Positions 34,901-43,870 of a stretch of 64,000 bases of DNA are shown here, piece by piece. The number at the start of each line of letters is the position of its first letter. Position 1 is the stretch's first letter. A program made the translations under genes and the position numbers. Source of the stretch: Woeseiaceae bacterium (GTDB lineage: Bacteria; Pseudomonadota; Gammaproteobacteria; Steroidobacterales; Woeseiaceae). The stretch covers positions 248,001 to 312,000 of the forward strand of contig JASJCQ010000003.1 in NCBI GenBank assembly GCA_030065915.1, in the 5' to 3' direction. Below the pieces are notes generated by a model, which saw only the letters and a list, made by a program, of their open reading frames with translations, had not been told where the DNA came from and did not search any database.

Positions 34901-35370
34901 TCGATGCTGTAGCTCCACGTAAACGTGTCCGACGACTCGAAGTCACCCATCGCACCCATGTCGATGGACAACGACAACGGGCCACTGCCCGAGATGTCGA
35001 AGACCCATGTCGCTGTCGATGCTCCGCCCGGGTTCTCGGCGTTGTCCGTATCGGCCGCTCCGAAGAACGGCGCGGTGTTGCCCGTCTTCACGATGCCGAG
35101 ACTGTCATTCTCGAATGTCAACGTGTCATCCAGCACCGCGAACGGGATCGTTGCGCTAACCCCGCGCTGATAGATCTCGAAGCCGTCTGCAGGAGATCCG
35201 AATGCACCAGGTGCGGGCACCTGGCTGAAACTCGTGAGGTTGAGGGGCCCTGCTTCGCGCAGGTCGCCTGCCACCGTCTGCGCCGATACAGGCGATACGC
35301 AGACGAGCAAAAAGGACATCGATAAGCCACGGAACCGCGCGGCTCCGGTCTTGCGGTCAATAGTCGGCAA
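31993..35370 (-). CDS. ExeM/NucH-type extracellular endonuclease
   Basis: 1125 residues, TTG start preceded by GGAG eight bases upstream. A signal peptide with Arg/Lys n-region ends at VSAQT. Residues about 40-230 and 250-440 are a tandem duplication of a beta domain (shared blocks: GFEIYQRGVS/GFQIYQRGVS, DMGAMGDFESSD, FTWSYSIDGG). A Pro-rich linker leads to an OB-like domain (about 455-600) found in secreted nucleases. The exonuclease/endonuclease/phosphatase domain occupies about 720-1020: SLNLFRLFDD, GVQEVES, VIVVHSRS, VTGDFNGFEF (near 909) and SSDHDGLVLF (near 1012). A calcium-type DVDNDGVNDDADLCP repeat follows. It likely degrades extracellular DNA for phosphate or biofilm release. Confidence 0.88.
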   Translation of the reverse strand: MPTIDRKTGAARFRGLSMSFLLVCVSPVSAQTVAGDLREAGPLNLTSFSQVPAPGAFGSPADGFEIYQRGVSATIPFAVLDDTLTFENDSLGIVKTGNTAPFFGAADTDNAENPGGASTATWVFDISGSGPLSLSIDMGAMGDFESSDTFTWSYSIDGGASVVAFENSVDEAASLAYTLESGKVVTENDPTLVNGVLLSNDLQTFTVPVTGTGSELALTLDLDTNGAGEAFVFQNIELNVAEPLAFTLRNSSSKNLVSYTNPSTDAFSSAGDGFQIYQRGVSGSIPFAVLDDSLSIFTGDNLGIIGEANTDEFFGIVDTVNSDTSGPVTASWEFDITGGEQLGVSIDMGAMGDFESSDSFTWSYSIDGGAPAVLFEGIADEAGAFTYTLDDGDSFTLNDPMTVDGETLTNDLATFTQALPADTAGSILVLSLTANFNGGDEAVAFQNIVIDAGVEGEEPPPPPPVLEIWEVQGSGEFTPFDGEIVDVPSNIVTAVADNGFFMQTPMGMRDDMDVDTSNGIFVFTDSTPEVAVGDEVSVVAEADEFFGLTQLREPSVLTVHSGGNVLPEPVVFDASVPSRDPASPSCAIEYECYENMLISMPVGNVGGPNQSFGSDPVAEVFISAGDERAFREPGIEFPGVAGIPVWDGNPEVFELDADRLGLTFGIIDVGTTFSATGILGFEFGDYELWPTELVLNEAVPPEPVRPRERAEFTVGSLNLFRLFDDIDDPSDMTSQGITRDDVRNISAEEYATRRAKFASYIVNTLDAPDVLGVQEVESLKVLEDLAADIDVGYGIGYTAYLEEGNDVGTIDVGFLVRDSVAVDAVTQLGKDTLLTFDGSLLNDRPPLLLEGRTVGDGADYPFAVIVVHSRSLNNIQSERTQIKRLEQAQFLAAEIQALQTANPDIRLIVTGDFNGFEFSDGYADVLGQIVGEVDPTAQINTGEDLVDPNLINQVLSVPPEERYSFIFNGNAQVLDHALTSMALDQSTRGLAFGRGNADGAEILLDDPNTPLASSDHDGLVLFISKDVDNDGVNDDADLCPATVIPETLERRLLPFRYALLDDDFVFDTRAPGFARPPVFTTEDTGGCSCGQIADRFGLGKWSRKYGCSRGLMRFWTFLVERDAVH

Positions 35371-35561
35371 AGGAATTCTCCGGTGTGTTTTTGGTGCTTC
35401 TTCTTGAATTTGGCGCTTGAGATTAAGCGCCGCTTATTACACGCGGATTAAGTTTAACGGGGAAACACCGATGGCTGTTGTTCTTAACATAATGAAGTCG
35501 AGGGGTGCCTGCAGCGATCCTCTCCGCAGTGTCAAAGATCCGGATAGCTCTCAGTGTCTGT

Positions 35562-37355
35562 CTATTTGGCGCTTGATTCCGGCTCACCCGGAACGTCGTC
35601 CTCGGCCATCAGCTTGACCGCCTCGACCCAGCCGGAAATGCGTTGCTCGAGCATCGGCAGAGTGATGGCCCCATTCTCAAGCACGCGGTCATGAAAATCG
35701 CGGATGTCGAACCCGTCCCCGAGCTCATCCTCCGCCAACTGTCGGAGACGATCGATCTCGAGTTTGCCCAACATGTAGCTGTTCGCCTGACCCGGCCAGG
35801 AAATGTACCGGTTCACGTCATTCTGTATGTCGGTCTCGGCCCAACCCGTGTTCGCCAGCATGTAGTCGACAGCCTGTTCGCGGGACCAGTTCCGGGTGTG
35901 CAGGCCTGTATCGACGACGAGCCTCGCCGCCCGCGCGCCCTGGTCCGACAGCAGGCCCAGCATGTCGACCGGATCGTCATACAGCCCCAGCTCCCCGGCG
36001 ACCCGTTCCGAGTACAGCGCCCAGCCTTCGGAAAAACCGGCGCTGCCGAAGTAACGCGCCACCGGATGCACGCTGTCACCCAGCTCCAGCGCGATGCTGC
36101 CCTGCAAGTGATGACCGGGGTAGGTCTCGTGATACAGCGTGGACTTCTGCGTCGCTCTCGTACGGGTTTGTGGTTCAACAACGGCGATCCAGAAGATGCC
36201 TGGTCGCGAACCGTCTTCGGCCGGTGCGAGGTAACCGCCAACACCGCTGTCCGCGAAGTCGGGATAGGGCTTGATGATTACTTCGGCCTTGGGCAGACGG
36301 CCAAACGCCCTCGGCATCGCCGCCTTCGCCTCATCCAGCGCCCGGGCCGAATAGTCGATCACGGCCTGCTCGCTGTCGAATGTGTACGACGGGTCGGAGT
36401 TGATTGTCCGCAGCAGCTCGGGCGTCGAGAGGCCGTCAAAGTGCTCATCGATGACCTCCCGGAACTGCTGCTGGATAAGCGCCATCTGCTTCAGCCCCAG
36501 CTCGTGAATCTCGTCGGCATCCATGCTGACCGACGTGAACGACCGAACGAGTGCGGTGTAGCAACGATCCCCGTTCGGGTTTGCCGCCAACGACACTTCA
36601 GTACGGGCGGCCGGGAGATACTCATCTTCGATAAAGCTTGCATAGCGCTCGATCGCCGGCGCGACGATAGTGTCGTAAACGTAGACGGCCGTGTCCGAAA
36701 ACTCTTTATCGCCAACGCGGGCGGCCATGCCCAAAAACGGGTTCTTCTCCTCCAGCAGCGAGCGAACCTGTGCGGGGACTTTTTCGACAGTCACACGCGG
36801 GGCGCTGTATCCGCGACGCAACCCTTCTCTCAGGTTGGCGATGTCCTGATCGATGAACGGACCAAGCGCCGTCAGTCGATCCAACGCGTCCTGGCGATTT
36901 TCGGCCGTGGTCAGCGGCTGGTAGTCAAACAGGAAAGGTATAGTTGTGTGCCACGCGGTCGCCGTGCTGGCCGCCCAGAGATGAGACTGACAGCGACGCG
37001 TCTCCGCGGCGTTCGTCAGTTCCTCATGCAGTACGCCATACGTCACCCAATCCCGGCTGCCGATCTCCTCCGGACGACCGTTAGCTTCCAACAGCGTAAG
37101 GACCGCGTCCTGCGTCCGCCGCCACTCGTTGATCGCGCTTTCCGACATATCGGTGAGGCGATTGTGCCGAAATCCGGACAAACCATAGTAGGTCGCCATC
37201 TCCGGAAAGCGTTCGAGATATGCGTTGATGTAGTTGTCGGCAATGTCCTCGATACTCGGCAAAGTATCGATCGTTGTATCAACGGCTGCGGGGTCCGGCG
37301 CCTTTTCGGAACAGGCAGTGAGCGCCAGCGCGGCCAACAGAACGGAGCGTTTCAT
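35562..37355 (-). CDS. DUF885 family metallopeptidase-like lipoprotein
   Basis: 597 residues from the ATG at 37355, giving a signal peptide with lipobox (LALTACS). A GTG six codons earlier, one base after the stop of the RND gene, is an alternative start. The DUF885 hallmark YHETYPGHHLQGS, a zinc-site-like HExxPGHH motif, is near residue 400. FSEGWALYSERVAGELGLY follows, another family block. DUF885 proteins are thought to be metallopeptidases; few are tested. It is the fourth gene of the efflux operon, translationally coupled to the pump. That position is unusual and may mean processing of a secreted peptide substrate (inference). Confidence 0.87.
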   Translation of the reverse strand: MKRSVLLAALALTACSEKAPDPAAVDTTIDTLPSIEDIADNYINAYLERFPEMATYYGLSGFRHNRLTDMSESAINEWRRTQDAVLTLLEANGRPEEIGSRDWVTYGVLHEELTNAAETRRCQSHLWAASTATAWHTTIPFLFDYQPLTTAENRQDALDRLTALGPFIDQDIANLREGLRRGYSAPRVTVEKVPAQVRSLLEEKNPFLGMAARVGDKEFSDTAVYVYDTIVAPAIERYASFIEDEYLPAARTEVSLAANPNGDRCYTALVRSFTSVSMDADEIHELGLKQMALIQQQFREVIDEHFDGLSTPELLRTINSDPSYTFDSEQAVIDYSARALDEAKAAMPRAFGRLPKAEVIIKPYPDFADSGVGGYLAPAEDGSRPGIFWIAVVEPQTRTRATQKSTLYHETYPGHHLQGSIALELGDSVHPVARYFGSAGFSEGWALYSERVAGELGLYDDPVDMLGLLSDQGARAARLVVDTGLHTRNWSREQAVDYMLANTGWAETDIQNDVNRYISWPGQANSYMLGKLEIDRLRQLAEDELGDGFDIRDFHDRVLENGAITLPMLEQRISGWVEAVKLMAEDDVPGEPESSAK

Positions 37356-37374
37356 TGAACCAGCGCTGGCCACG

Positions 37375-40300
37375 CTAGCGGAACGAGACCCTGAAAAACA
37401 GCGAGTACAGCACCGGCACCACCAGCAGCGTCAGCATCGTCGCGAACGCGAGGCCAAAGATGATCGTGATCGCCATCGGGACGAACATTGTCGTTCCTCC
37501 CCACAACAGCGGCGTCATGCCGAGCACCGTTGTCGCCGTCGTCAACAGGATCGGCCGCAAGCGCTGCTGGCAAGCGTGAATCACGGCGTCCTGTTGATTG
37601 CGACCGTACTTCTCGAGCTCGATAGCAATACGGTCCAGCAATACGATCGCGTTGTTGATGATGATGCCCGACAGAGAAATCAGGCCGAGAATCGTGAAGA
37701 AACCGAAAGACGAGTTTGCGACTAACAGGCCGAAGGTGACGCCGATCAGGCCGAGCGGGATCGTCGACAGGATGATCGCGGGCTTTCGCAATGAATTGAA
37801 CTGGCCGACGAGCAGCAGAAGGATCAGCATGCCTGCCGTCGGCAGCTCCGCCGCGATGGACGCATTCGCGTCGCCGGACTCTTCGAGCTCACCACCGATC
37901 TCGAACGTATGGCCCGGCGGCCATGACGGCGCCTGTTCCTCCAGCCATGGCACCAGCTGTGTCGCAGCCTCGGCTGCCGTGCTGTCCGGCTGTAGCTGCA
38001 CCTTCAGTGACAGTGTCCTGTCCCTGTCGCGCCGCTCGATGATGCCCGGTTCGAAGGTCAGCTCGACGTTCGCGACCTGTTTTAGCGGGATCGTGTCGTT
38101 CGTGCTCGGCGAATAGACGGTCAGACCGTCAAGCTTGCTGAAGTCCTGACGATCGGCAGCGATCGTGCGCAGCGTAACCGGAATCAGCTGGTCGCCCTCG
38201 CGATACTGCGTCAGGTCGATACCGGTCAGGCCGGCCTGCAGCGAGTAGGCGACGTCTTCGCTGGTCACACCCGAGCGACGGGCCAGGTCCTGGTCGACGT
38301 CTACGAGCAGTTTCTTGGTCTGCAGACCCCAGGAGTTCGTGACGTCGAAAATATCAGGCTGTTCGTACAGGAAGCCGGTAACCTGGTCGGCTATGGAGTA
38401 GAGCGAGTCGATGTCCGGACCCGAAATTCGGACGATGATCGGATAGTCGACCGGTGGGCCGTTTTCCATGCGCTTGATCTGCCCGGAGAGGTCCGGGTGT
38501 GCCTTGCGAATATAGTCCTCGAGGCCGGCTATGACGTCATCCACCTGTTCGCCGAAGTGCGTGTTGACGATGACGAAACTGTTCGCCGGGTTGGGGCTCG
38601 GCGGGTTCAACGTCAGGCTGAATCGAGGTCCGCCTTCCCCGATAAACGTCAGCCAGCTCTCGACCGGTCCCTCTTCCGGCGTTTCGCCGTAGAAATTGTC
38701 GCGAATGAACGCATCGACGTCGGCGATGACCTCCTGGCTGTTTTCGATCGACGTGCCCAGTGGCATCTCGAGTTTCGCCGTAAACACCGGGTCCTCGGAC
38801 GGCGCGATGAACTCCTGCCGGACGAGGCCGAGTCCGTTGATGGCCAGGAAGAATACGACGCCGACGCCCACCATGAAGACGCCGCGGTGCCTTAGCGCCG
38901 CCGTCAGCGTATTCGTATACAGCGTGTACCAGCGTCCGTCGTACAGCTCCTCCTTCGCCGCTTTCTTAATCTTCAACGTATTGGTCGTCACCATCGGCAC
39001 GAAGGTCATCGCGAGAACCCACGACGACAACAGTGCGATCGAAACGACATAGAAGATATCCGCCGTGTACTCACCGACAGCAGACTTCGCCATCGCAATA
39101 GGCATGAAGGCCGCCGCCGTGGTCAGCGACGAGATCAGCAGCGGCGTCTTGAGCTCGGCACCCGCCCCAATGGCGGCCTGGACCGGGTTCTCGCCACGCT
39201 CGCGCTTCACGATGATGGACTCGACCATGACGATTGCGTTGTCGACGAGCAGGCCGAGCGCGATGATCAACGCCGTCAGCGATATCTGGTTGATCGTGAT
39301 GTCGAAGATCTGCATGGCGAAGAACGACACCAGCATCGTCGCCGGAATCAACGAGCCGACGACCAGGCCGGTGCGAATACCGAGGAATCCGACCATAACG
39401 ACGATGACAATCAGGATGGCCTGTAGCAGGCTGGACGTGAAGGAATCCACGACGTCCTCGACGAGGTCCGCCTGGAACCAGACCTGTTCCATCGAGATGC
39501 CCCACGGGTATTTCGCGATCAGCTCGGGCATCAGCACGGTCAGGCGCTCGCCGAGCTTCAGGATATCGCCACCCTCGCGCATCGATATCGCGATCGCGAG
39601 CGTCGGTTCGCCGTTCGAGCGGCTGATGTCTTGTGGAGGGTCCTTGTAACCTCGGTAGACGTTAACGATATCCTCGAGATAGACAAGCGCTCCGCCGGGT
39701 AGCTGCAGCACCGTCCGCTGCAGGTCGTCGACCGACTCGAAGTTGCCCGTGGGCTCGAGCGTGATGCGCTCGCGCCCGCTCAGGATGTCGCCTCCGGAAG
39801 AGACGATGTTGACACTCGCCAGTGATGCCGACAGCTGCTGCGGAGAAAGCCCGAGCTCGGCGAGGCGTGCGTTGCTGTACTCGAGGAAGATGACTTCCTG
39901 CTGCTCGCCGTGGATCGTTACCTTCGCGATGTCCGGTTCCTTGAGCAACTCGTCGCGCAGCTCGTCGGCGACGGTCTTGAGCTCGGCGTAGGAGTAGCCG
40001 TCCCCGTACAGCGTGTAGACGCTGCCGAACACATCGCCGAACTCATCGTTTACCTGGGGAATCCTGGCACCCTGCGGCAGGTCCTCGACGACCGTGTCCA
40101 CCTTGCGGCGCAGATCGTCGAAGATCGGCCGCATGATTTTGTAGGACTCTTTGAAGTTGGCGTAGATAACGGAGATGCCGGTGCGGGACTCGGAGGTGAT
40201 CGAATCGATTTCCGGCATCTCCTGGATCTTCTTCTCGATCTTGTCGGTGACCAGCAGCTCGACGCGCTCCGGGCTCGCGCCGGGGAAGCGTGTCGTGATG

Positions 40301-40437
40301 ACGGCGGTGCGGACGACGAAGCCCGGATCCTGCGCCTTGGGCAGGCTCTGGAACGCGAAAATTCCCGCGAGAATCGCGAGCCCGACGACCGTGATCGTCA
40401 CGCGATTCAGACGGATCGAGAGTTCTGTCAGGTTCAT
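37375..40437 (-). CDS. RND-family efflux pump inner-membrane subunit
   Basis: 1020 residues, full length. It has the 12-helix RND layout with two large periplasmic loops. Helix 4 holds ALGLLVDNAIVMVESI: the first Asp of the AcrB Asp-Asp proton relay is kept but the second is Asn. Other conserved blocks are PGASPERVELLVTDKIEKKI, GRNQQDAVIHACQQRLRPILLTTATTVLGMTPLL and FGLLVANSSFGFFTILGLISLSGIIINNAIVLLDRI. It should use proton motive force to export substrates through the adaptor and the TolC-type protein. The start overlaps the adaptor stop (ATGA). The substrate is unknown. Confidence 0.93.
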   Translation of the reverse strand: MNLTELSIRLNRVTITVVGLAILAGIFAFQSLPKAQDPGFVVRTAVITTRFPGASPERVELLVTDKIEKKIQEMPEIDSITSESRTGISVIYANFKESYKIMRPIFDDLRRKVDTVVEDLPQGARIPQVNDEFGDVFGSVYTLYGDGYSYAELKTVADELRDELLKEPDIAKVTIHGEQQEVIFLEYSNARLAELGLSPQQLSASLASVNIVSSGGDILSGRERITLEPTGNFESVDDLQRTVLQLPGGALVYLEDIVNVYRGYKDPPQDISRSNGEPTLAIAISMREGGDILKLGERLTVLMPELIAKYPWGISMEQVWFQADLVEDVVDSFTSSLLQAILIVIVVMVGFLGIRTGLVVGSLIPATMLVSFFAMQIFDITINQISLTALIIALGLLVDNAIVMVESIIVKRERGENPVQAAIGAGAELKTPLLISSLTTAAAFMPIAMAKSAVGEYTADIFYVVSIALLSSWVLAMTFVPMVTTNTLKIKKAAKEELYDGRWYTLYTNTLTAALRHRGVFMVGVGVVFFLAINGLGLVRQEFIAPSEDPVFTAKLEMPLGTSIENSQEVIADVDAFIRDNFYGETPEEGPVESWLTFIGEGGPRFSLTLNPPSPNPANSFVIVNTHFGEQVDDVIAGLEDYIRKAHPDLSGQIKRMENGPPVDYPIIVRISGPDIDSLYSIADQVTGFLYEQPDIFDVTNSWGLQTKKLLVDVDQDLARRSGVTSEDVAYSLQAGLTGIDLTQYREGDQLIPVTLRTIAADRQDFSKLDGLTVYSPSTNDTIPLKQVANVELTFEPGIIERRDRDRTLSLKVQLQPDSTAAEAATQLVPWLEEQAPSWPPGHTFEIGGELEESGDANASIAAELPTAGMLILLLLVGQFNSLRKPAIILSTIPLGLIGVTFGLLVANSSFGFFTILGLISLSGIIINNAIVLLDRIAIELEKYGRNQQDAVIHACQQRLRPILLTTATTVLGMTPLLWGGTTMFVPMAITIIFGLAFATMLTLLVVPVLYSLFFRVSFR

Positions 40438-41537
40438 AGATCGATCGGCGGCGTCAGCACGCGCTGGCCGTCACGCACCACCGAGATACCCGCGGTGATG
40501 ACACGATCCCCCGTGCTCAGCCCGTCCGTGATCTCGATGCCGGACTGCGTCAGCTCGCCCAGCGTCACGAGTCGCCGCCGAACGACGGCCTCTTCGCCGT
40601 CGCCCTCGGGTTCGGCGACGAAGACGAAGGTACCGTCCGGGTCTCGAATGACCGCCGCAACCGGCAGCACGACGCGCCCGTCGGGACCGTCACTGCTGTC
40701 GAACTGGAAGGTGACATCCGCCGCCAGTCCCGAGCGTAGCTCGGGATGGTCGCCGATGATCCGGATTACGACCGGAAACGCCGCGGAGCCGGCCGCGGAC
40801 GCGACGGCGACTTCCGTCACCTCGCCGACGAAGACCTCGTCGGGGATGGCCGAGAACTGGATGCTGACCGGCGTCCACTGATCGACGTTGCCGATCAGGC
40901 TCTCAGGAAGGTTCAGCGTGACCTCGTAGGTGTCGCCGCAGCTGACGACGGCAACCTGCTGGCCTGCCTGGACATTCTCATTGATCTCGACGTCCAGGGA
41001 TGCGATGGAGCATTCGGCCTCGGAGGCAAGCCTCGTGTAGGACACGTTGAGCTCCGCGATCTCCAGCGCCTTGTTGGCCGATGCGACGACGGCGCTCGCA
41101 GACTCCGCCTGCGCCCTGGCGGCCTCCAGGTCGTTCAGCGAGGCATTGTCGTTGGTGTAGAGGCCCTTCGTCCTGTCGTAGTTGGCGCTGGCGCGGCGGT
41201 CGTTTGCCTGCGCCTCGATCAACGATGCCTGCGCCTGTTGTTGCTGCAACACATAGCTTGCCGGATCGAGCGCGGCGATCAGCTCGCCTGCATCGAGACG
41301 CTGACCGATCTGAACGGGCAGCTGGATAACGGTGCCGGACACTTTGAAGCTAAGCCGTGATTCGAGGCTGGATTTCGAGGCGCCGGTGAAGCTGCGATCT
41401 CTGAAAACGTTTCGATCATCGACTTCGACGTAACGGACCGGGCGCAGTCGTTCCTCGGCCTCCATCGTCTGCTCGCTGCACCCCGTGAGAACGAGCGCAC
41501 AGGCGACAGTAGTTATTGTTAGGGCTTCTTTTCTCAT
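40434..41537 (-). CDS. RND pump periplasmic adaptor (membrane fusion) lipoprotein
   Basis: 367 residues. The signal peptide carries a lipobox (LVLTGCSE). Barrel-sandwich and hairpin parts are clear: SLESRLSFKVSGTVIQLPVQIGQRLDAGELIAALDP, followed by a coiled-coil region about 90-165 and the returning lipoyl half ECSIASLDVEINENVQAGQQVAVV. The beta-barrel and membrane-proximal domains follow. It bridges the inner-membrane pump and the outer-membrane channel. Both ends overlap neighbouring genes by four bases (ATGA type), showing a tightly coupled operon. Confidence 0.93.
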   Translation of the reverse strand: MRKEALTITTVACALVLTGCSEQTMEAEERLRPVRYVEVDDRNVFRDRSFTGASKSSLESRLSFKVSGTVIQLPVQIGQRLDAGELIAALDPASYVLQQQQAQASLIEAQANDRRASANYDRTKGLYTNDNASLNDLEAARAQAESASAVVASANKALEIAELNVSYTRLASEAECSIASLDVEINENVQAGQQVAVVSCGDTYEVTLNLPESLIGNVDQWTPVSIQFSAIPDEVFVGEVTEVAVASAAGSAAFPVVIRIIGDHPELRSGLAADVTFQFDSSDGPDGRVVLPVAAVIRDPDGTFVFVAEPEGDGEEAVVRRRLVTLGELTQSGIEITDGLSTGDRVITAGISVVRDGQRVLTPPIDL

Positions 41538-43870
41538 CGGTTGGGTCCAAGTGTCTGTCTGAAGCGCTCCGCCACCGCCTCGCGCTGTTCGGCCGGGAGC
41601 AGAAAATCATGGGCGCCGATCGCGCGCTGCAGCGCCATGATCGTGATCAGGAAGTCGTACAGGGAAGCGGTGGCAGCCGCCGTAGCGTTGAAACTGGCCT
41701 CCTGTGCGTCCAGCAGTTCGATGACGTTTACGGTACCGCTTGCGTAGGCTTCGCTGACGAGGTCGAAGTTTTTCTTCGATGCGTCGGCCGCTTCAGCCGC
41801 CAGTTCGATATTGACGTACTTCGCCTGTGCGTCGAGCAGCTGGATACGGACTTCTTCCTCGACGCGCTCGGCCGTCGACGTTCTCAGTGCTTGCAACTGC
41901 CGAAGCTCATAGCCCGCTCGCGAGACACGCGCCCTGCGCTCGCCGCCCGAAAACAACGGCAGTGTTGCGCGGATGCCGACGTTCCAGTCCGACAGCCCCT
42001 CGCCAGTCGTAACACCCGCACCGGACTGGTTCAAATTCTCGGTGAGTTGAGCACCCACCGAGAACGTCGGCAGCCAGAAGGAACGTTGCTCGCTTTTGAG
42101 CTCACGACGCTTCGCGGCGATCTGGGCATCCAGCTGCTCGAGCTCCGGAGCCTGCCCCAATGCCTGCTGAATATAGAAGGTCGAGAATGCCGAGTAGTCC
42201 GCCTGGCTTCGGATCAGGCTGTCGAACTCTTCTTTGGTGAGGACGAAAGGCTCATTGAAGCTGGCCTCGCGGAGCGCGAGGCGCGATCCCTGCGGGCGAT
42301 GCAGTATCCGATTGAGCGTTTCCCACGACTGGTTGAGCGCCGCTCGTGCGTTCAAGACGCCGATCCGGGCCTGTGCGACTTCGGCCTGCCATCGATACAG
42401 GTCAGCCGCCGTCGACATGCCGAGCCTCACGCGATCCTGGGCGAGCTCGAGGTTAGCGCGGGTTATGTTCAGGTTATTGTCCTGAACACGAAGCTGAGAC
42501 CGGGCGTTGAGTACGGTGTAGTAGGCGGTCGTAGCCGCCTGAACGACGTCGAGCCGGAACTCCTCGAGACTGGCCATGCGCGTCTTCTGCAGTTCCTTCT
42601 GGATCTTCAGATTAGCCGCTGCGGCGTCGGAATAAATCAGCTGATCGACACTGAGCGCCGCGTCGTTGCTGCGCTCGGGAAACAGGCCGGCGCTTACCGA
42701 CGGCGATACCTTGCGGGTCGTGTTGGCGACAGACGCGTTCAACTGCGGTAACAGGTTCGCTCGCGCGCGGGCTATTTCCTCGAGCCCTGCCTGAACACCG
42801 AAGGACTCTGCGACGAGATCCTGGTTCTGCGCCATCGCCATGCGGGCAATCTCGACGAGCCCGATCTGATCCCCGACGAGCTCGGCATCCTGGTTCAGCA
42901 GCACGGCATCGCGAAGGACCTCGAAGCTCGGCGACAGACCAATCTTCCGTGCCGTAGCCATGTTGATGGTCAGCTGATCCTTGATCGGGAAGTCGACAGG
43001 CTGGTCTTCGGCCCGCCCGCCGATCATGACCGCCTGCATGTTGAGCGCATTGAGCCTTGCCTGCCGCGCAACGTCGCGCGGTTCGGTGTTGGTGACCAGC
43101 AAGCCTTGTTCGACGTCGCTGACGCCGGCAAAGCTGTAGCTTGGCAAGCCCGCGTCGTTGATCGCATCCACCAGCGCGGCGAAGTCCTCTTCTGACATCC
43201 TGGCGAGACCGGCGACGAAGATCGCATCTGTTTCTGGCGGGATGCGCTCCACCAGGTCGTGGTTGACCCCGTCATGCGCCACCTCGTAGAGGTTGACCCC
43301 CATGGCCTCGCTGGCAGCGAGAGCGCGCTGCCTGAGGCCCGGTATCGATGAGGACAGCACTTCGTCGACGAACAGCACGACATCTTCGTAGGGCGTAATC
43401 GTGGCCAGCGTTTCGAGATCGGTCGTGAAGTCCGCGTAGGTGCTCAGGTAGTTCAGGTTGGCGATCCCGGACTTTCCGTCTTCAGGTGGCGTGATGAACA
43501 AACCGGTGTCGATGATGATCGGTAGAAAAGTCGGCTTTGAAAAAGCCGCGCGCGTTGCGAGGATCTGGTTGGCGACAAACCCGGTAACGAGGAGCATGTC
43601 GATCTCGTCGTCCATGTAGGCGCGGTTTGCCGCTGCCTCGATCGACGGTCGTGTCCAGTCGCCGGTGAATTTCCGGAGTTCCACATCGAACTCTCGCTCG
43701 GTCAGCGTCAAAAGTTCCTGCTGGATCGTCTCGCTTTGCCACGTCAATCGGTCGCGAGGACCGTCATCGATGACGGCAATGACAAAGCGCTGCTGTGCCT
43801 GGCCGGTAACGGCCAGAAGCAGCAGGAAGGAAAGAGCCAGGACAGATTGCAAACGACGTAGCAAGAACAA
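41534..43870 (-). CDS. Fusion of an ABC-type substrate-binding domain with a TolC-family outer-membrane channel
   Basis: 778 residues. The start is a TTG at 43870 with AAGGAG nine bases upstream; it begins a signal peptide (LRRLQSVLALSFLLLLAVTGQAQQ), while an ATG 82 codons earlier gives a tail with no signal. Residues about 28-315 form a two-lobed periplasmic binding domain of the PF04392 type (FVIAVIDDGPRD, MLLVTGFVANQILATRAAF, TDAIFVAGLARMSEEDFAALVDAINDAGLPSYSF). Residues about 335-775 form a TolC-type outer-membrane efflux domain with two repeats (ARANLLPQLNASVANT; VGIRATLPLFSGGERRARV). It is the first gene of the efflux operon. The covalent ligand-binding domain on an exit duct is the odd part. 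Confidence 0.88.
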   Translation of the reverse strand: MFLLRRLQSVLALSFLLLLAVTGQAQQRFVIAVIDDGPRDRLTWQSETIQQELLTLTEREFDVELRKFTGDWTRPSIEAAANRAYMDDEIDMLLVTGFVANQILATRAAFSKPTFLPIIIDTGLFITPPEDGKSGIANLNYLSTYADFTTDLETLATITPYEDVVLFVDEVLSSSIPGLRQRALAASEAMGVNLYEVAHDGVNHDLVERIPPETDAIFVAGLARMSEEDFAALVDAINDAGLPSYSFAGVSDVEQGLLVTNTEPRDVARQARLNALNMQAVMIGGRAEDQPVDFPIKDQLTINMATARKIGLSPSFEVLRDAVLLNQDAELVGDQIGLVEIARMAMAQNQDLVAESFGVQAGLEEIARARANLLPQLNASVANTTRKVSPSVSAGLFPERSNDAALSVDQLIYSDAAAANLKIQKELQKTRMASLEEFRLDVVQAATTAYYTVLNARSQLRVQDNNLNITRANLELAQDRVRLGMSTAADLYRWQAEVAQARIGVLNARAALNQSWETLNRILHRPQGSRLALREASFNEPFVLTKEEFDSLIRSQADYSAFSTFYIQQALGQAPELEQLDAQIAAKRRELKSEQRSFWLPTFSVGAQLTENLNQSGAGVTTGEGLSDWNVGIRATLPLFSGGERRARVSRAGYELRQLQALRTSTAERVEEEVRIQLLDAQAKYVNIELAAEAADASKKNFDLVSEAYASGTVNVIELLDAQEASFNATAAATASLYDFLITIMALQRAIGAHDFLLPAEQREAVAERFRQTLGPNR

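Noticed and set aside
35643-37358. 571-codon open frame on the plus strand
   Set aside because: Antisense shadow of the DUF885 gene, whose family motifs are clear.
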